A stretch of 64,000 nt of DNA from Caldisericia bacterium. GTDB taxonomy: Bacteria > Caldisericota > Caldisericia > B22-G15. The notes beneath the pieces were generated by a model. The model made no database searches. It saw only the letters and a list, made by a program, of their open reading frames with translations, and was not told the origin of the DNA. A program made the translations under genes and the position numbers. Every line of letters starts with the position of its first letter. Position 1 is the stretch's first letter. Shown here piece by piece: positions 9,132 to 18,318 of the stretch. The stretch spans positions 226,497-290,496 of the forward strand of contig JASEFN010000003.1 in NCBI GenBank assembly GCA_030018355.1. The letters are read 5' to 3'.

Positions 9132-10400
9132 ATGGTTGAATTTTTAAAGAAAGTGGATCCTGAAATTTTTGATGCAATTTACAAAGAAATAGAAAGAGAA
9201 CATTCAAATCTTGAACTTATAGCATCAGAAAATTTTGTAAGTTATGGAGTTCTTGCAGCACTTGGTTCTCCACTAACTAATAAATATGCAGAAGGTTATC
9301 CAGGAAAGAGATATTATGGTGGTTGTGAATTCGTTGATATAGCAGAAGAATTGGCTATAAATAGAGCAAAGATGCTTTTTAATGCAGAACATGCAAATGT
9401 TCAACCACATTCTGGGACTCAGGCAAATATGGCAGTTTATTTTACTGTTCTAAATCCAGGAGATACTATTTTATCAATGGAACTTTCTCATGGCGGACAC
9501 CTTTCTCATGGAAGCCCTGTTTCTTTTTCTGGAAGATACTACAGGGTTATTTATTATGGAGTAAAAAAAGATGATGAAACAATTGATTTCGATATGGTAA
9601 GAGATCTTGCTTTAAAAGAAAGACCTAAACTTATTGTTACAGGCTATTCTGCTTATCCAAGAAAAATTGATTTTGAGAAATTTAGAGAAATTGCGAATGA
9701 AGTAAATGCTTATCTTATGGCAGATATTGCTCATATTGCAGGATTAGTTGCAACTGGATTTCACCCATCTCCTGTTCAATATGCAGATTTTGTAACTTCA
9801 ACAACACACAAAACTTTAAGAGGACCAAGAGGTGCATTTATATTAACAAAAGAGATCTATAAAAAAGATTTAGATAAAAATGTTTTTCCAGGAATTCAAG
9901 GTGGCCCATTAATGCATGTAATTGCAGCAAAAGCAGTTTGTTTTAAAGAAGCAATGAGTGAAGATTTTAAAAAGTATCAAGAGAGAATTGTTAAAAATGC
10001 AAAAAAATTAGCAGAAACATTAAAAAATGAAGGCGCTCGTCTTGTTTCAGATGGCACAGATACACATCTTATGTTAGTTGATTTAAGACCTTTTAAAATT
10101 ACAGGAAAAGATGCTGAAAGAATTTTAGGAAGTGTGAATATAACAGTTAACAAAAATACAATTCCATTTGATCCTGAAAAACCATTTATTGCAAGTGGAA
10201 TAAGACTTGGAACTCCTGCATTAACAACAAGAGGAATGGGAGAAGAAGAAATGGAAATTATTGGAAAATTAATAGCAAAAGTTCTTAAAAATCCAAATGA
10301 TGATAATGTTTTAAATGAGGTTAGAAAAGAAGTTAAAGAACTTTGTGAAAGATTTCCTCTATATAAGGAATTAAGAGAGGAGTTTAAAAAATATCTTTAA
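9132..10400 (+). CDS. glyA: Serine hydroxymethyltransferase
   Basis: The 422-residue product has the full set of SHMT motifs: [30 protein letters not shown] and the PLP-lysine segment [12 protein letters not shown]. It interconverts serine plus THF with glycine plus methylene-THF. ATG 9132 is chosen because GGAGG at 9122-9126 sits 5 nt before it. The upstream in-frame ATG at 9120 overlaps that SD. The gene supplies the C1 pool used by FolD, FchA and Fhs elsewhere in the window. No glycine riboswitch was seen in the short leader. Confidence 0.97.
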   Translation: MVEFLKKVDPEIFDAIYKEIEREHSNLELIASENFVSYGVLAALGSPLTNKYAEGYPGKRYYGGCEFVDIAEELAINRAKMLFNAEHANVQPHSGTQANMAVYFTVLNPGDTILSMELSHGGHLSHGSPVSFSGRYYRVIYYGVKKDDETIDFDMVRDLALKERPKLIVTGYSAYPRKIDFEKFREIANEVNAYLMADIAHIAGLVATGFHPSPVQYADFVTSTTHKTLRGPRGAFILTKEIYKKDLDKNVFPGIQGGPLMHVIAAKAVCFKEAMSEDFKKYQERIVKNAKKLAETLKNEGARLVSDGTDTHLMLVDLRPFKITGKDAERILGSVNITVNKNTIPFDPEKPFIASGIRLGTPALTTRGMGEEEMEIIGKLIAKVLKNPNDDNVLNEVRKEVKELCERFPLYKELREEFKKYL

Positions 10401-10436
10401 TTTGATAAAATTAAAAAAACATTTTAGGAGGGTGTA

Positions 10437-10811
10437 ATGATTCAAGACTTCAATTTAATTAAAGAAAAATTAGTAAATTTAAAAGAAAGAGACAAAACAA
10501 TTGAAACATTAATTGTTGTAAGCAAGGATGGTTTACCAATTTCATCAACACTTGAAACTGAGGACGAAGAAAAATTAGCAGCACTTTCTGCCTCTTTAAT
10601 TATGTTAGGAGAGAGAGCAATTGAAGATTTTAATAAAGGGGAATTTGAAGAGATTTTAGCAAAAGGGAAAAATGGTTATATTGCAATTTATAATCTTGAA
10701 CAAGGAATGGCTCTTGTTGCAACATTAAATAATGAAGCAAAACTTGGTTTAATAAGACTCGAATTAAAGAGTTTAGTAAAAGATTTAAATCAATTAATTC
10801 AAGGTTATTAA
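10437..10811 (+). CDS. Roadblock/LC7 domain protein
   Basis: This 124-residue protein fits the Roadblock/LC7 fold: LIVVSKDGLPISS on the first strand pair, a middle helix (LAALSASLIMLGERA), then GYIAIYNLEQGMALVATL. Such proteins often act as GTPase-activating or scaffold partners of small Ras-like GTPases (MglB with MglA). No GTPase gene is adjacent, so its partner must be elsewhere. It follows glyA by 36 bp with its own strong SD (AGGAGGGTGTA). Its stop overlaps the convergent dehydrogenase gene by 4 bp. Confidence 0.8.
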   Translation: MIQDFNLIKEKLVNLKERDKTIETLIVVSKDGLPISSTLETEDEEKLAALSASLIMLGERAIEDFNKGEFEEILAKGKNGYIAIYNLEQGMALVATLNNEAKLGLIRLELKSLVKDLNQLIQGY

Positions 10812-11788
10812 AATAAAATGTGAGGTAAATTTAAATCTTTAGTAGTATATAAACCAGGTTCCTTACTTAATAAAATTGGTATGTAATTACTTACAACTGC
10901 AGCAGTTCCAAGATCTCCTTGTATTCCATTTTTTATAATCAGTTCTACATTTGGCTTTCCAAATATCTTTACTCTATCAAAACTCTCTTTTTCATTTAAA
11001 GCCATAATTAAAATCAATTCTATTACTTTCCCATCTTTAGAAATTCCTTGAACCTTTTGATATTGTCCTCTTACTAATCCCTTTTTTACTTCCAAATATT
11101 CTGTTTTTATGTCTTCTTCTGCAATTAATGGTTCAAGGATTTCATTAAATTCTAATATTTCTAAGTTTAAAGTGTCAAAAATAAAGAAAAGAGATTCAAG
11201 AAGTCCAACATGTCCTATTTTATTTTCATTTTTTAATTTATTAAACTCCTCAACTGTCAAACCTGAACCTATTTTTATTTGAAGTTGTTTTCTTCTTTTA
11301 CTTGCATCAAGGACTCTTTCAGCAGAAATTTTTTCTATTTGTGTTGAAAGAGTAGTTATAAAAACGACAAGAGTATCAAGAATAAAGCCAGGGTTTATTC
11401 CTGTCCCAAGAATTCTTACACCATTTTCTTTAGCAATTTTATTTAACTCCTCTGCTTCTTTTTTATGAAAATAATATGGATAAAAAAGTTCTTCGCAAGT
11501 AGAAATAATATTATATCCATTAGATAATAAAAATTTAAATTGTTCAAAAGTATCAGAGATTCTTGAGCCAGTTGAGTGAATGACAATATCACATTTTTCA
11601 AATTCTTTTATATCTTTTTTAATATACAAATTTAATTTTCCATAGCCTATTAATTCCCCAATATCTTTATTTAATAGTTCATCTTTAATATCCACAGCGC
11701 CAACCAATTTAAAATTTTTATTATTTAAAAGAACTTTTAAAATTTCAAGACCAATTGTTCCAAGACCATAGGATATAAATTTAATCAT
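10808..11788 (-). CDS. DapB-like NAD(P)-dependent dehydrogenase, 2,4-diaminopentanoate dehydrogenase family
   Basis: The 326-residue protein has a Rossmann start (YGLGTIGLEI) and the NPGFILDT and SAERVLDASKRR segments typical of 2,4-diaminopentanoate dehydrogenase (Ord, COG3804). The C-terminal region (IAEEDIKTE, IQGDLGTAA) is also in family. Known members act in ornithine fermentation, but no other Ort-pathway genes are here, so the substrate is open. The ATG overlaps the TRAP permease stop (ATGA), so it is the last gene of the TRAP operon and is a candidate first enzyme acting on the imported compound. Confidence 0.78.
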   Translation of the reverse strand: MIKFISYGLGTIGLEILKVLLNNKNFKLVGAVDIKDELLNKDIGELIGYGKLNLYIKKDIKEFEKCDIVIHSTGSRISDTFEQFKFLLSNGYNIISTCEELFYPYYFHKKEAEELNKIAKENGVRILGTGINPGFILDTLVVFITTLSTQIEKISAERVLDASKRRKQLQIKIGSGLTVEEFNKLKNENKIGHVGLLESLFFIFDTLNLEILEFNEILEPLIAEEDIKTEYLEVKKGLVRGQYQKVQGISKDGKVIELILIMALNEKESFDRVKIFGKPNVELIIKNGIQGDLGTAAVVSNYIPILLSKEPGLYTTKDLNLPHILF

Positions 11789-14034
11789 TTTTTACCTCCT
11801 TTTTGTCTAACTTTTTGAATCACATACACTAATGCGCCAATACCGATACCAATTAAATCTGTTTTTAAACCAGGAACAATTAATAAAATAGATGATAAAA
11901 ATAACAAAACTCTTTCTAAAAAATTTAATTTGGTTACAAAATATCCAATTGATGATGCACCAAGAAAGATAACTCCAATAATGGCAGTTATATATGCAAT
12001 AATTGCTTCACTCCATACAAAATTTACTCCAAGTAAAATTGGATTGTAAACAAAAACAAAAGGGACCAAAAAACCTGCAAGTGCTAATTTGAATGCTGTG
12101 AAACCTGTTTTAAATGGATTTGAACCTGCAATTCCTGCACCTGCATAAGCAGCAAGTGCAACTGGCGGTGTTACATCAGCAAGAATTCCATAATAAAAAA
12201 CAAACATGTGTGCAATTAACATTCTTGTTGTTGGGTCGTATTTGGTTAGAAATGGAAAAAGTGCTGGTGCTGTAATAATTGCCATTATAATATAATTTCC
12301 TGTAGTTGGAATTCCCATTCCTAAAATTAAACATGCTATAACAGTAAAAATAAGAGTAAATGGCATTGGAGTATCAATTTTTATAAATGGCAAAAACTTA
12401 GCAAAAATTGAGTTAAAGAAATCTTTTACACTTGTTGCTAATGATACTACAGCAGTTGCAAATCTTAAGGCAAGACCTGTTAAAGTTGACATTCCTGCAA
12501 TAAATCCTGCAGAAGCACATGCTGCAACAACTGATAGAGAGGTATATGCTCCTTCCTCAAAACCCTCAAGTGTTAAAAGAAGAGTATTTTTAAAAACTTT
12601 TATAATTCTATCTATAAAAATTTTATTTTTATTTTCATATTTAACTACAGATTTTAAAATAAATATTAAATAACAAAAAACTATAGATAAAAGCGCAGTT
12701 AAGAATGCTAAATAAATAATATTAATTGAACTTAAAAAGAAAAATATAAAAAAGAATATTAAAGGAATATAAATTGATATATATAGAAATAAAACTTTAT
12801 TCCTTTCGTCAAAATCTTGTGTTACAGTTTTTGCAATTTCTGAGAGTAGACTTGTAAGAATTACAGAAATGATTGAAACAAATGCGGCCTCCATAACTGT
12901 GAAACCTGCCATAAGTTTGTAAACTAAAACTATAAATGGTGTTAATATATATCCTTTATATGTTAATTCATAAATTAAATTTGGTATCTCCTCCTTTCTT
13001 AAGCCTCTTAAACCTAATCTTTTTGCTTCAAAATGGAGAGAGAAGTATACACCCATAAAATATAAAATTGCCGGAACAATTGCTGCAAAAATTATTCTTA
13101 CATAAGGAACCCCAATAAATTCAGCCATAATAAATGCTGCTGCTCCCATAACAGGAGGCATAATTTGCCCACCAGTTGATGCTGCTGCTTCTACTGCACC
13201 TGCAAAGTAATCTTTATATCCAGTTTTTTTCATAAGTGGAATATTAAATACGCCATCTGTTACAACATTTGCAACTGAACTTCCACTAACTGTTCCTAAT
13301 GCAGCACTTGTTATTACAGAGATTTTTGCAGGACCTCCTGGTGCTTTTCCTGCAATTGCACGTGCAATATTAACAATAAGTTCTGAAACTCCTGTTCTCT
13401 CAGCAAGCGCACCAAAAAGTATAAAAGCATAAACAAATTTTGTTGAAACAGAAATAGGTATTCCAAAAATACCATCAAGAGTGTAAAATAAATGATCAAC
13501 AACTCTTGTAATTGTAAATCCTCTATGAGCAAAAATTCCAGGAATTGATTTCCCAAATATAGCATATAAAACAAAAAGCAAAGCAATAATCATTAAAGGT
13601 AAACCAACAACCCTTCTTGTTCCTTCAAGAATTAAAATTATAGCAATTAAACCTATTACAATATCAATTTGAGTAGGAACTCCTGCTCTATATATGAGTT
13701 GTTCATAAAAAATTATTGGATAGAGAAAAACAATAACAACTAGTATGGAAATTACCCAATCATATAAAGGAATTTTATCTTTTTTCTCTTTTGATGTTGG
13801 TGGTATTAATAAATAGATAAGCAAAAATGCAAATCCAACATGAAGAGGTCTTTGGATCTGAGGAGGGAAAAATTTAAACCCGATTGTATAAAATTGAAAT
13901 ATTGAAAAAGCAATTGCAACTATTTTAACTAAATAAAGTTCAAAGCCTTTTAACTTTCTTCTTTTTCCACTTACTTCATACTTTTCAAGAATCTCTTTAC
14001 CTTTTAATATTTCTTCTTCTCTTAACTCGCTCAT
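11785..14034 (-). CDS. TRAP transporter permease, fused 4TM/12TM (TAXI type)
   Basis: This protein of about 749 residues is a fusion of the small (DctQ-like) and large (DctM-like) TRAP membrane subunits. Many hydrophobic segments are visible, with DctM-type motifs such as TKFVYAFILFGAL, SGSSVANVVTDG, AAASTGGQIMPPVMGAAAF and ILGMGIPTTGNY. It forms the channel of a secondary uptake system driven by an ion gradient. The ATG at 14034 lies 5 nt after GGAGG and overlaps the stop of the DUF1850 gene (TGATG). The solute-binding protein is two genes upstream and the dehydrogenase gene is coupled downstream. Confidence 0.95.
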   Translation of the reverse strand: MSELREEEILKGKEILEKYEVSGKRRKLKGFELYLVKIVAIAFSIFQFYTIGFKFFPPQIQRPLHVGFAFLLIYLLIPPTSKEKKDKIPLYDWVISILVVIVFLYPIIFYEQLIYRAGVPTQIDIVIGLIAIILILEGTRRVVGLPLMIIALLFVLYAIFGKSIPGIFAHRGFTITRVVDHLFYTLDGIFGIPISVSTKFVYAFILFGALAERTGVSELIVNIARAIAGKAPGGPAKISVITSAALGTVSGSSVANVVTDGVFNIPLMKKTGYKDYFAGAVEAAASTGGQIMPPVMGAAAFIMAEFIGVPYVRIIFAAIVPAILYFMGVYFSLHFEAKRLGLRGLRKEEIPNLIYELTYKGYILTPFIVLVYKLMAGFTVMEAAFVSIISVILTSLLSEIAKTVTQDFDERNKVLFLYISIYIPLIFFFIFFFLSSINIIYLAFLTALLSIVFCYLIFILKSVVKYENKNKIFIDRIIKVFKNTLLLTLEGFEEGAYTSLSVVAACASAGFIAGMSTLTGLALRFATAVVSLATSVKDFFNSIFAKFLPFIKIDTPMPFTLIFTVIACLILGMGIPTTGNYIIMAIITAPALFPFLTKYDPTTRMLIAHMFVFYYGILADVTPPVALAAYAGAGIAGSNPFKTGFTAFKLALAGFLVPFVFVYNPILLGVNFVWSEAIIAYITAIIGVIFLGASSIGYFVTKLNFLERVLLFLSSILLIVPGLKTDLIGIGIGALVYVIQKVRQKGGKK

Positions 14035-14522
14035 CAAAGCCTCCTAATTTCGATTTTTAAAAATCTGTTCCCAAAAAGATTAGATAAATTAAATGTTTTA
14101 TTTTTATATACTAAAGTAAAAGAGCCTTTTTCATAAATACCATAAATTATTTTTTCAAATTCTCTTTTCATATTTTTTAATTTAAATACACCATTTTCAA
14201 GAATTAAGGTTTCGTTCTCTTGTGCTTCTGTTGGAAGACCTGCACATTGATCATAAAAATGAAATTCATATAATAAAATTTTTCCATTTTTTATTTTATA
14301 AAACTCATAAACTTTAGTTAATGCAACAGAATGGATATAAGTTATACAAAATGTATCATTTTCTTTAATTAAAAAAGAGAAAAGATTTTTATTTGACTTA
14401 TAATCAATAAAGTTTAAAATATATAAATTTTCAGAAAATAGGTATGAAGAGTTTAAAATAAAAATTAATATCAAAATTAAAGTTAAAAATAATTTCTTTA
14501 ACATACTTAAAAGGGGTGGCAT
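14034..14522 (-). CDS. DUF1850 domain protein of the TAXI-TRAP operon
   Basis: This is a small exported or membrane-anchored protein with a hydrophobic N-terminal segment (KKLFLTLILILIFIL). The downstream sequence fits DUF1850 (FCITYIHSVALTKVYEFY, CAGLPTEAQE), a family commonly found beside TAXI-type TRAP genes; its function is unknown. Two starts are plausible. ATG 14522 uses AAGGGGTGG as SD but lies in the loop of a hairpin. ATG 14504, after the hairpin, has no obvious SD. The product is 156 or 162 residues accordingly. The stop overlaps the permease start. Confidence 0.75.
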   Translation of the reverse strand: MPPLLSMLKKLFLTLILILIFILNSSYLFSENLYILNFIDYKSNKNLFSFLIKENDTFCITYIHSVALTKVYEFYKIKNGKILLYEFHFYDQCAGLPTEAQENETLILENGVFKLKNMKREFEKIIYGIYEKGSFTLVYKNKTFNLSNLFGNRFLKIEIRRL

Positions 14523-14536
14523 ATCAACCACCCCTT
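14511..14536 (-). terminator. Intercistronic hairpin after the TAXI binding-protein gene
   Basis: A 9-bp perfect stem (AAGGGGTGG with CCACCCCTT) and 8-nt loop follow the binding-protein stop by about 15 nt. In the minus-strand RNA only a short T run follows, so it probably acts as a partial terminator or 3' stabiliser. The 5' arm is also the best SD for DUF1850, so the fold may lower translation of the membrane genes relative to the binding protein. Confidence 0.6.
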
Positions 14537-14550
14537 AAATAAAAATCTAT

Positions 14551-15564
14551 TTACTTTATTAATCCTAATTCTTTGAAATATTTTTCTGCTCCAGGATGAA
14601 ATGGAATTGCTACTCCTTTTACTGCATTTTCAGGTGTTATATCTTTTCCTTTAGCATGTACTTTCTCAAGGTCTGCTTTATGTTCAAAAACTGCTTTTAC
14701 AATATGATAAACAACTTCTGGATCAAGAGTTTCATCACAAACCCATTGAGCAAGACATGTTACTGTTTGAACATCTTTTTCCATTCCTTTATATGTTTCT
14801 TTTGGAATAACAAATTTTGAGTAATATGGAACTTTTTGAATAAGTTCATTTATTTTATCATCAGTAATTTCTACAATTGTTATCTCTTTAGTAGTTGAAA
14901 GTTCAACTATACTTGCTGTTGGTATTCCTGCGGTTGTGAATAATGCATCAATTCTCTCATCTTTTAAAGCATCTGCTGCTTCAGCAAATGACATAAATTG
15001 TTCTTCAATGTCATCATATGTTATTCCATGTAATGAAAGAATTGTTCTCGCATCTATTTCAGTTCCACTTCCTTTATCGCCAACTGCGACTTTTTTACCT
15101 TTCAAATCAAATACAGTTTTAATTCCAGATTTTTTAAGTGCTACAATTTGAATTGTCTCTGGATAAAGTGACATAATTACTCTTAAATTTTTCATTGGTG
15201 GTTTATCTTTAAAGGCTTCTGTTCCTGTATATGCCCAATAAACAACATTATTTTGAGCAAAACCAGTTTCAATTTCCTTATTTGTGATCATATTTACATT
15301 AGCAACTGAGGCTCCAGATGTTTGTGCTGTTGCAACAATATCCACTTTACCTTGTGGTGTTTCATAATCTGCAAAATTTGAAATAATTGAAGCAATTGCT
15401 CCTCCAACAGGGAAATAGGTCCCACCAGTTCCACCAGTTGCAATTCCAATAAAGACTTTTGTTGGGCCAACTGGTTTTTCTTCTGGTTTTTTACAAGATA
15501 CAATACTAAAAGAAATTAAAATAATAATTAAAACTAAAATGAGAATAAATTTTTTAAAATACAT
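14551..15564 (-). CDS. TAXI family TRAP transporter solute-binding lipoprotein
   Basis: This ~337-residue protein begins MYFKKF, followed by a hydrophobic stretch ending in a lipobox-like IVSC and then KKPEEK. The mature part has the family signature IGIATGGTGGTYFPVGGAIA and a later KGKKVAVGDKGSGTE segment. The start at 15564 is set by GGAGG 6 nt upstream; the open frame extends further to 15642 but lacks a signal sequence start. It should capture the substrate outside the membrane for the fused TRAP permease. TAXI proteins bind varied acids; the ligand cannot be told here. Confidence 0.93.
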   Translation of the reverse strand: MYFKKFILILVLIIILISFSIVSCKKPEEKPVGPTKVFIGIATGGTGGTYFPVGGAIASIISNFADYETPQGKVDIVATAQTSGASVANVNMITNKEIETGFAQNNVVYWAYTGTEAFKDKPPMKNLRVIMSLYPETIQIVALKKSGIKTVFDLKGKKVAVGDKGSGTEIDARTILSLHGITYDDIEEQFMSFAEAADALKDERIDALFTTAGIPTASIVELSTTKEITIVEITDDKINELIQKVPYYSKFVIPKETYKGMEKDVQTVTCLAQWVCDETLDPEVVYHIVKAVFEHKADLEKVHAKGKDITPENAVKGVAIPFHPGAEKYFKELGLIK

Positions 15565-15592
15565 ATTAAACCTCCTTTTTAAAATTTTTTTC

Positions 15593-15621
15593 ATTTTATT
15601 AAATTGTATAATATTTGTCAA
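15593..15621 (-). promoter_or_regulatory. Sigma-70-type promoter of the TAXI-TRAP operon
   Basis: On the minus strand TTGACA (15621-15616) is separated by exactly 17 nt from TAAAAT (15598-15593). It lies about 30-55 nt before the binding-protein ATG. It is divergent from the BMP promoter only 14 bp away, so the two uptake operons share a short control region. Confidence 0.72.
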
Positions 15622-15635
15622 TAATTTAATATAAC

Positions 15636-15664
15636 TTGACAAATATAAAACTTACTAATAGAAT
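15636..15664 (+). promoter_or_regulatory. Sigma-70-type promoter of the BMP/ABC importer operon
   Basis: TTGACA (15636-15641) is followed after exactly 17 nt by TAGAAT (15659-15664). The GTG start of the binding protein is 36 nt further, after a consensus AAGGAGGTG. No operator repeat was recognised between the two divergent promoters. Confidence 0.75.
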
Positions 15665-15700
15665 AAATTTGAAAATCCCGCTAATTTAAGGAGGTGTAAA

Positions 15701-16708
15701 GTGAGTAAAAAATTTATTTTTTTAGGGGTTTTAATTTTAATCGCACTTCTAATTTTCACTGCATGTGCAAAGAAGGAAGAAAAACCAGTGGAAGAAAAAA
15801 AGATTAAAGTTGTTGGAGTTTATGCTACTCCTCTTGAGGAACCATGGCCAAATGTTATTCACCAAGCATTGCTTAAGGCAAAAGAAACACTTGGAATTGA
15901 GTATGAATGGGTAGAGAGTGTAGGTTATACTGACTTTGAGAGAGTTTTAAGAGAAATTGCAGACACAAAGAAACCAGATATTATAATGGGAGATGCTTTT
16001 GGAAATGAAGAACCTGCAAGAAGAGTTGCAAAGGATTATCCAAACATTGCTTTTGCTTTTGGTTCAGGTGGTGGACCAATGAATCCAAATTTTGCAGTTT
16101 TTGACAACTGGATTCATGAGCCAGCATATTTATGTGGATTAATTGCTGGCAAGTTAACAAAAACAAATGTTGTTGGTGTTGTAGGAGGTTATCCAGTTCC
16201 AGAAGTGAATAGAATTGTTAATGCATTTATTCAAGGTGTAAAAGAGGCAAACCCAAATGCAAAAGTAAAAGTAACATTTATAGGAAGTTGGTTTGATCCA
16301 CCAAAAGCAAAAGAGGCTGCAATTGCACAAATTGAGGCAGGGGCAGATGTAATGTATGCAGAAAGATATGGTGTAATAGATGCATGTAAAGAGAGAAATA
16401 TTCCATGTTTTGGTAGTTTGTTAGACCAATGGGAACTTGCACCAGATTTAGTAATTACAGGTCCAGTTTGGGATATGTATCCAACAGTTGAATATGTTGT
16501 TGAACAAGTTAAAAAGGGCACTTTTGAAGCAATTGATCTTAAAGATTTTTCTATGATGGCAAAAGGTGGAGCAAAACTTGCACCATATCATAATTGGGAA
16601 ACAAAACTTCCACAAGAAATAAAAGATTTAGTTGAAAAGAGAAAACAAGAGATACTTTCAGGTGTATTTAGAGTAGATGTTAATGAAGGAGTTCCAAAAT
16701 CTGATTAA
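15701..16708 (+). CDS. BMP family ABC transporter substrate-binding lipoprotein
   Basis: The 335-residue protein has a hydrophobic signal and lipobox (LLIFTAC), then a basic Bmp/PnrA/Med-type periplasmic-binding fold (KVVGVYATPLEEPWPN, GDAFGNEEPARRVA, YLCGLIAGKLTKT). Members bind nucleosides or related purines and hand them to NupOPQ-like importers. The GTG start follows AAGGAGGTGTAAA. A terminator-like hairpin separates it from the ATPase and permease genes, which would let the binding protein be made in excess. The ligand is inferred from the family only. Confidence 0.93.
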   Translation: MSKKFIFLGVLILIALLIFTACAKKEEKPVEEKKIKVVGVYATPLEEPWPNVIHQALLKAKETLGIEYEWVESVGYTDFERVLREIADTKKPDIIMGDAFGNEEPARRVAKDYPNIAFAFGSGGGPMNPNFAVFDNWIHEPAYLCGLIAGKLTKTNVVGVVGGYPVPEVNRIVNAFIQGVKEANPNAKVKVTFIGSWFDPPKAKEAAIAQIEAGADVMYAERYGVIDACKERNIPCFGSLLDQWELAPDLVITGPVWDMYPTVEYVVEQVKKGTFEAIDLKDFSMMAKGGAKLAPYHNWETKLPQEIKDLVEKRKQEILSGVFRVDVNEGVPKSD

Positions 16709-16728
16709 TTTTTAATTTTTTAAAACAT

Positions 16729-16755
16729 ATGGGGGCTTTTGCGCCCCCATTTTTT
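16729..16755 (+). terminator. Rho-independent terminator-like hairpin after the BMP gene
   Basis: An 8-bp perfect stem (ATGGGGGC with GCCCCCAT), 6-nt loop and a T5 tract lie 20 nt after the stop. Since the ATPase gene starts at 16789 with no clear promoter of its own, it probably works as a leaky terminator that sets binding-protein excess. Confidence 0.82.
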
Positions 16756-16788
16756 AAATAAATCTATATTTATACAAGGTGTGATGAT

Positions 16789-18318
16789 ATGGAAGAATAT
16801 ATTGTTTTAATGAAAGATATTAAGAAAAGATTTCCAGGTGTTAATGCAAATGATGGAATAACATTTTATGCAAAAAGAGGAGAAATTGTTTCTCTACTTG
16901 GTGAAAATGGTGCAGGTAAAACAACTTTAATGAAAATTTTATATGGTTTATATAGAAAAGATTCAGGAGAAATATATATAAAAGGAAAAAAAGTTGAAAT
17001 AAATTCACCAAAAGATGCAATAAAGCAAGGAATTGGTATGGTTCATCAACATTTCACTCTTGTTAATCCATTTACAGTGACAGAAAACATTATTTTAGGA
17101 TTAGAAGATAATAAATTTGTTTTGGATATTAAAAAGGCAAAAGATAAAGTTTTAGAAATAATGAAAAGATATGAATTATATGTTGATCCAGATGCAAAAA
17201 TAAATGAATTATCTGTTGGAGAAAAACAAAAGGTAGAAATTTTAAAAATTTTATTTAGAAACATAGATATTTTAATTCTTGATGAACCAACAGCAGTACT
17301 TACACCTCAAGAGGTTAGAGAACTATTTAAAACCTTAAAAATTTTAAAAGAAGAAGGAAAAACAATAATATTTATCTCTCATAAGTTAGATGAGGTTCTT
17401 GAAATAAGTGATAGAATCGTCATTTTAAGAAATGGAAAAGTTTCTGGAGAAAGAGATCCAAAAAATACAAATAAGAAGGAACTTGCATCGCTTATGGTTG
17501 GAAAAGAAGTTTTTGACATATTTGACCTAATACCAACAAAACAAGAGGAAATTATATTAAAAATCGAAAATTTAAAAGCAATAAGTGATAGAGGTCACAT
17601 TGCTTTAAAAAATTTAAACTTTAATGTTAAAAGAGGAGAAATAGTTGGACTTGCAGGTGTTTCTGGTAATGGACAAAAAGAATTAGAAGAAATTATAAGT
17701 GGAGTAAGGTTTCCTTTAGAAGGGAGAGTTATTTATAAAGGTGTAGATATAACTTACCTTACACCAAAAGAGAGAATTAATAGAGGAATGGGAAGAATTC
17801 CTGAGGATAGAATGGAAATGGGTCTTGTTTTAGATTTACCTGTTTTTGAAAATTTAATAATTGAATATTTTGACAAAAGCCCATTATCAAAAGGAACATT
17901 TTTAAATTATAAAGAAATTTTTAATTATTGCGACAATTTGATTAAAACTTATGATATTAAAACACCAAACCAATTGGTAACAACAAAAAAACTTTCTGGA
18001 GGGAATTTACAAAAGTGCATTCTTGCAAGAATTCTTTCAATGAATCCAGATTTTGTTCTTGCATCTCAACCAACAAGAGGACTTGATGTTGGAGCAACAG
18101 AATTTATTCACAAAAAACTTATTGAATTAAGAGAAAAAGGTGCTGGCATTCTTTTAATCTCTGAGGATTTAGATGAGATATTAAATCTTTCAGATAGAAT
18201 TTTAGTAATTTATAATGGTGAAATTATGGGAGAGATTAAAAGAGGAGAACTTACAAGAGAAGAGATTGGTTTGATGATGACTGGTACAAAAAAGGAGGAT
18301 TTACATGCCTTTGCCTAA
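16789..18318 (+). CDS. ABC importer ATP-binding protein, two fused ABC domains (nucleoside/sugar type)
   Basis: This 509-residue protein has two ABC modules. The first has Walker A GENGAGKTT, signature LSVGEKQKV and Walker B ILILDEPTAVLTP. The second, from about residue 260, has a variant P-loop (GVSGNGQKE), signature LSGGNLQK and a degenerate Walker B (FVLASQPTRGLD, no Glu). This pattern is normal for the RbsA/NupO type, in which one site is catalytically weak. It energises the two permeases encoded next, overlapping the first by 14 bp. Confidence 0.93.
   Translation: MEEYIVLMKDIKKRFPGVNANDGITFYAKRGEIVSLLGENGAGKTTLMKILYGLYRKDSGEIYIKGKKVEINSPKDAIKQGIGMVHQHFTLVNPFTVTENIILGLEDNKFVLDIKKAKDKVLEIMKRYELYVDPDAKINELSVGEKQKVEILKILFRNIDILILDEPTAVLTPQEVRELFKTLKILKEEGKTIIFISHKLDEVLEISDRIVILRNGKVSGERDPKNTNKKELASLMVGKEVFDIFDLIPTKQEEIILKIENLKAISDRGHIALKNLNFNVKRGEIVGLAGVSGNGQKELEEIISGVRFPLEGRVIYKGVDITYLTPKERINRGMGRIPEDRMEMGLVLDLPVFENLIIEYFDKSPLSKGTFLNYKEIFNYCDNLIKTYDIKTPNQLVTTKKLSGGNLQKCILARILSMNPDFVLASQPTRGLDVGATEFIHKKLIELREKGAGILLISEDLDEILNLSDRILVIYNGEIMGEIKRGELTREEIGLMMTGTKKEDLHAFA

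Noticed and set aside
16517..16530. GG-N10-GC resembling a sigma-54 promoter
   Set aside because: It lies inside the BMP coding sequence, lacks a full TTGC element, and no gene starts downstream of it.
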